Assembly: GCA_035294855.1 (NCBI GenBank)
Contig: DATGKD010000104.1
Coordinates: 1 to 8,324 of the forward strand
Reading direction: 5' to 3'
DNA length: 8,324 nt
Source: DATGKD01 sp035294855
GTDB taxonomy: Bacteria; Actinomycetota; Acidimicrobiia; Acidimicrobiales; UBA8190
Position numbers and translations under genes: made by a program. The notes under the pieces were generated by a model. That model was given only the letters and a program-made list of their open reading frames with translations, did not search any database and was not told where the DNA came from. Each line of letters opens with the position of its first letter. Position 1 is the first letter of the stretch. Of the stretch, positions 6,208 to 8,324 are shown one piece after another.

Positions 6208-6564
6208 CTACGCGTCGGGCATCGACTGGAACGGGCGCACCTCGACCGGTTCTCGGCAGGCGGCCGAGCCCTTGGCGGCGAGCCCGAGGGCGGCGTCGAG
6301 GTCGGGGGCGTTCACGACCCAGAAGCCGCCGAGCTGCTCCTTGGTCTCCGCGAACGGCCCGTCGGTCGTGACGACCTGCCCGCCCTGCGAGCGCACGACG
6401 GTGGCGGTGGAAGGAGGCTCGAGGCCGCCCGCGAACACCCATGCCCCGGATGCCTGCAGCTCGGCGTTGAACGCGTCGACCGCCTTGAACGCTTCTTGGT
6501 TCTCATGCTCGGGGCGGGTGGGCGCGCCCTCCACCTGGTGAACGGCGAGGAGGTACTGCTTCAT
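6208..6564 (-). CDS. DGPF/YCII-domain protein
   Basis: 118 residues of the YCII-related ferredoxin-like fold. The signature DGPFAETKEQLGGFWVV (68-84) names the family, and the ending PVEVRPF is also typical. It begins MKQYLLAVHQ, the first beta strand. The biochemical role of DGPF proteins is not settled. They are consistently encoded next to ECF41/ECF42-type sigma factors and are known ECF42 targets, so a role in sensing or handling a small molecule is inference. ATG 6564 has a strong Shine-Dalgarno AAAGGAG seven bases upstream, the best in the window, suggesting high expression. It is the first gene of the putative operon and has a promoter-like TGTCGA element upstream. The frame stays open 76 codons further upstream, but that part runs through the promoter and is not family-like. 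Confidence 0.93.
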   Translation of the reverse strand: MKQYLLAVHQVEGAPTRPEHENQEAFKAVDAFNAELQASGAWVFAGGLEPPSTATVVRSQGGQVVTTDGPFAETKEQLGGFWVVNAPDLDAALGLAAKGSAACREPVEVRPFQSMPDA

Positions 6565-6584
6565 CGGGATGCTCCTTTGTCCGG

Positions 6585-6603
6585 GCCCGGCACCGTGCCG
6601 GGC
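6585..6603. repeat. 19-bp palindrome at the DGPF transcription start
   Basis: GCCCGGCAC (6585-6593), one central C, GTGCCGGGC (6595-6603): arms perfect over nine bases. It lies between the putative -10 element (6619-6613, minus) and the AAAGGAG ribosome binding site, starting within a few bases of the expected transcription start. As RNA it would form a 7-bp stem with loop ACGGT. It may be an operator, or a 5' hairpin that stabilises the operon mRNA. Confidence 0.6.
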
Positions 6604-6612
6604 GCTCACCTT

Positions 6613-6642
6613 GATCACGAACGGCGCCGGCCGGAATCGACA
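6613..6642 (-). promoter_or_regulatory. Putative ECF42-dependent promoter of the DGPF-sigma operon
   Basis: On the minus strand TGTCGA (6642-6637) is followed by a 17-base spacer and CGTGATC (6619-6613). As I recall the published ECF42 work in Streptomyces, the target promoter has TGTCGA at -35 and a short CGA/TC element at -10; the -35 match here is exact and the -10 partial. The predicted transcription start is near 6606, giving a leader of about 42 bases. This implies positive autoregulation by the sigma factor encoded one gene downstream. Confidence 0.6.
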
Positions 6643-6706
6643 CGTGCGGGGATTTTTCCTTCCACCTTCTCCTCTTCGGTCCGAGACCCTAACGACCCGG
6701 GTCACA

Positions 6707-6712
6707 TATGCT
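6707..6712 (+). promoter_or_regulatory. -10 element placing the transcription start at the SRPBCC GTG
   Basis: TATGCT (6707-6712) is a fair -10 box and the GTG start codon begins seven bases later, where transcription would start. No Shine-Dalgarno lies between them. Leaderless mRNAs of this kind are common in actinobacteria. No good -35 box is seen upstream. Confidence 0.4.
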
Positions 6713-6718
6713 GCCGCC

Positions 6719-7177
6719 GTGAACGGCTCGGTCACGGTCCACATCGACGCCCCCCCCGACCAGGTGTGGGAGCTCGTGAGCGACGTCACCAAGATCGGCC
6801 GCTACAGCCCCGAGACGTTCGAGGCGGAGTGGCTGGACGGCGCCACCGGACCGGCCGTGGGCGTGCGGTTCCGGGGCCACGTGAAGCGCAACCAGAAGGG
6901 CCCGGTCTACTGGACGACCTGCACGGTGCTGGCGTCCGAACCGGGCCGCGAGTTCGCGTTCGGCGTCGGCCCCAAGGACAAGCCGCTCAACGTGTGGCGG
7001 TACCAATTGGAGGCCGCCGGCGGGGGCACCGACATCACCGAGTCGTTCCAGCTGGCCGACACGCCGTTGCTGCGCCTGTACTGGGCGTGCCTCGGCTGGG
7101 CGCGCGGCCGTACCAACCGCAACGGGATGCTCGCCACGCTGCAGCGCGTGAAGGCGGACGCCGAGTCGTCGACGTAA
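6719..7177 (+). CDS. SRPBCC (START/polyketide cyclase-like) family protein
   Basis: 152 residues from GTG 6719. The N-terminus VNGSVTVHIDAPPDQVWELV (1-20) is the standard SRPBCC opening: a first strand ending in 'APPDQVW' followed by the helix bearing SDVTKIGRYSPE (21-32). Later strands include VGVRFRGHVKRN, VYWTTCTVLASEPGREFAFG and TDITESFQLAD, and the closing helix is about GRTNRNGMLATLQRVKADAE. The fold makes a deep hydrophobic pocket for lipids, polyketides or other small hydrophobic ligands; catalytic and pure carrier members both exist, and the ligand here is unknown. It is a lone gene divergent from the DGPF operon, sharing the 154-base region 6565-6718. There is no ribosome binding site. 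A four-codon frame ATG CTG CCG CCG TGA (6708-6722) overlaps the start. Confidence 0.85.
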   Translation: MNGSVTVHIDAPPDQVWELVSDVTKIGRYSPETFEAEWLDGATGPAVGVRFRGHVKRNQKGPVYWTTCTVLASEPGREFAFGVGPKDKPLNVWRYQLEAAGGGTDITESFQLADTPLLRLYWACLGWARGRTNRNGMLATLQRVKADAESST

Positions 7178-7207
7178 CGGGCACGGCGGCGCCGCGTCGG
7201 CGGCCCC

Positions 7208-7222
7208 CGGCCCCACGGGCCG
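7208..7222. terminator. Hairpin between the convergent SRPBCC and peptidase genes
   Basis: CGGCCC (7208-7213), loop CAC, GGGCCG (7217-7222): a perfect 6-bp GC stem directly against the stop codon of the minus-strand gene (7223-7225) and 30 bases past the SRPBCC stop. It lacks a T-run. A second GC palindrome, GCGGCGCCGC, sits at 7186-7195. Confidence 0.45.
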
Positions 7223-8324
7223 TCACACCTGCGTCGGCACCGCTCCCACGATGTCGCCGACGTGGACGCGGAGCCCGGGCAGCGACCCCACGAAGGGCGC
7301 GTCGCCGAAGGCGAAGATCCCCCCGTCCGATCCGATGAGCCAGTAACCCTGGTCGTCCGCGGTGGGGACGAGCCCGATCACCGGGCGGGCCGGTGCGATC
7401 CCCAATGCGGGCAGCGACCCGTACGCCCCCGCGTCCCCGAACGGATACGTGCTCCCGTTCTGGGTCACGACCCAGTACCCCCCGCCGTCGGGCGTGGCGG
7501 CGATTCCCGAGACGGCGGACCTCGTGCCGAGCGCCGAGCCGAGGGCAGGCGCGTCTCCGAACGCGTCGATGCTGCCGTCGCTGCGCACCACCCAGTAGCC
7601 GTGGTCCGACGGCGTCGCGGCGATGCCGATGACGTCGCTGACACCGATGCCGCGACCCGGCAGCGAGCCGAGGTATTGGGCGTCGCCGAAGGCGAACACC
7701 CCGCCGTCGGATCCCACCAGGAAGTAGCCGCGGTTGTCGCCCGTCGGGACGATCCCCCGGATGTCGCCGACGTGGACCCCGAGGCCGGGGAGCGAACCTT
7801 CGAACGGGGCGTCGCCGAAGGCGAACACCCCGCCGTCGGAGCCCACGAGGAAGTAGCCGCGGTCATCGGGGGAGGGGACCATCCCCACGACGTCGTGGAC
7901 GCTCACCCCCAGTCCGGGCAGCGACCCGTAGTAGCCACCGGACTGGCCTTCGGGGAACACGAACACCCCGCCGTCCGACCCGACGAGGTCGTAACCGGAG
8001 TGGGACGACGCGCCGCTTTGCACGTACGAGACGGCGAACGAGCCGCCGGAAGCGCCGGCGCTCGTCGGTGCTGCGATGGTGGCGCCTCCCGGCCCCACCA
8101 TGTCGATCTGGTCGAGCGCCGCGGGGGGCGAACCGTCCACGGTCACAGCCTGGAATCCGACCGATCCGAAGTCCGCCAGGGTGGACAGCTGGCCGCCGAT
8201 GAGCGGCGCTTCCTCGATCCACTCCGCCGACAGGGCGGGACCGGCGTAGGCCGCGGTGGTCGTAAAGCCCTGCCCGCTCGACTGGTCGTCGACGGCGATG
8301 CTCCACGAGCCGGGCCCGACCTGC
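7223..8324 (-). CDS. Peptidase G1 (eqolisin-type glutamic peptidase) fused to six propeller-like repeats, C-terminal part
   Basis: The 5' end lies beyond base 8324; 366 codons are visible. The first roughly 105 (down to about 8000) look like the C-terminal half of a peptidase G1 domain: GSWSIAVDDQ, FTTTAAYAGPALSAEWIEEAP (about 8265-8203) and LSTLADFGSVGFQAVTVDG. The SAEWIxE and 'LADFGSV' segments are the family signature. The conserved Glu is present; the partner Gln should lie upstream, outside the window. These are secreted, acid-active endopeptidases. Then follow six repeats of 40-46 residues opening with GY(F/W)LVGSDGGVFAFGDA, at about 7996, 7858, 7729, 7600, 7480 and 7348. They resemble beta-propeller blades or an extracellular binding module. 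The protein stops right after the sixth repeat at GDIVGAVPTQV. A GTG at 8146 is in frame but is inside the peptidase domain, so it is not the start. Confidence 0.8.
   Translation of the reverse strand, partial: QVGPGSWSIAVDDQSSGQGFTTTAAYAGPALSAEWIEEAPLIGGQLSTLADFGSVGFQAVTVDGSPPAALDQIDMVGPGGATIAAPTSAGASGGSFAVSYVQSGASSHSGYDLVGSDGGVFVFPEGQSGGYYGSLPGLGVSVHDVVGMVPSPDDRGYFLVGSDGGVFAFGDAPFEGSLPGLGVHVGDIRGIVPTGDNRGYFLVGSDGGVFAFGDAQYLGSLPGRGIGVSDVIGIAATPSDHGYWVVRSDGSIDAFGDAPALGSALGTRSAVSGIAATPDGGGYWVVTQNGSTYPFGDAGAYGSLPALGIAPARPVIGLVPTADDQGYWLIGSDGGIFAFGDAPFVGSLPGLRVHVGDIVGAVPTQV
7226..7996 (-). repeat. Six tandem ~43-residue protein repeats
   Basis: Consensus opening GYWLVGSDGGVFAFGDA, then two to four variable residues, GSLPGLGV.V.DI.GIVPT.D. 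Repeat 1 has an insertion (VFPEGQSGGYYGS). Repeats 2 and 3 are nearly identical in protein and DNA: 7680-7735 and 7810-7865 differ at only a few bases. Repeat 4 is shortened (GSALGTRSAVSGI), repeat 5 has diverged (VVTQNGSTYPFGDAG), and repeat 6 returns to consensus. The pattern points to recent duplication beside older copies. Confidence 0.8.

Noticed and set aside
4683..6371. 562-codon plus-strand open frame opposite the sigma factor and kinase
   Set aside because: Long antisense frames are expected opposite GC-rich genes. The product is low-complexity Arg/Gly/Glu-rich, while the minus strand encodes clear, complete families.
5842..7338. 498-codon plus-strand frame across sigma factor, DGPF gene and SRPBCC gene
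   Set aside because: It crosses three supported genes and two promoters, and its product is Arg-rich with no recognisable motif.
1..8324. tRNA, rRNA, CRISPR, insertion sequence, integrase or attachment site
   Set aside because: Searched by eye on both strands. No such structure or gene is visible; the only tandem repeats are the protein-coding ones in the peptidase fusion.

Overview
This is a GC-rich (about 70 %) bacterial window with GTG starts and closely packed genes. It looks like an actinobacterium. The ECF42-type sigma factor with its DGPF partner fits that, and the GSDGGVFAFGDA-type repeats at the right end recall Acidimicrobiia proteins. The lineage is inferred from sequence style, not proven.

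Layout. (1) Bases 1-475, minus: N-terminal part of a GT-C (ArnT/PMT, family 39-like) membrane glycosyltransferase cut by the window edge. (2) 476-673: divergent intergenic region with palindromes, then a plus-strand VOC/glyoxalase-fold protein (674-1171). (3) Convergent to it, minus: a membrane-anchored sensor diguanylate cyclase (1194-3032) with an extracytoplasmic CACHE-like domain, PAS and GGDEF with intact active site and I-site. (4) 3033-3327: gap with a leader region and one doubtful 32-residue membrane ORF. (5) Minus, reading leftward from 6564: DGPF/YCII protein, ECF42-type sigma factor with TPR-like C-terminal extension, APH(6)/hydroxyurea-type kinase, and 1-Cys peroxiredoxin. Gaps are 25-60 bases, so this is a likely operon. 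(6) Divergent plus-strand SRPBCC protein (6719-7177), probably leaderless. (7) Convergent to it, minus: the C-terminal part of a secreted-type peptidase G1 (eqolisin) domain fused to six copies of a roughly 43-residue propeller-like repeat, running off the right edge.

How it works together. The clearest system is the sigma-factor operon. Upstream of the DGPF gene lies TGTCGA, 17 bases, CGTGATC, which resembles the promoter reported for ECF42 factors, so the sigma factor may drive its own operon. A 19-bp palindrome sits at the expected transcription start and could be an operator or a 5' mRNA hairpin. The downstream kinase and peroxiredoxin would then be co-expressed, suggesting a stress or toxic-compound response. 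The second point of interest is the glutamic peptidase-repeat fusion. No RNA genes, CRISPR arrays, insertion sequences or phage genes were seen.
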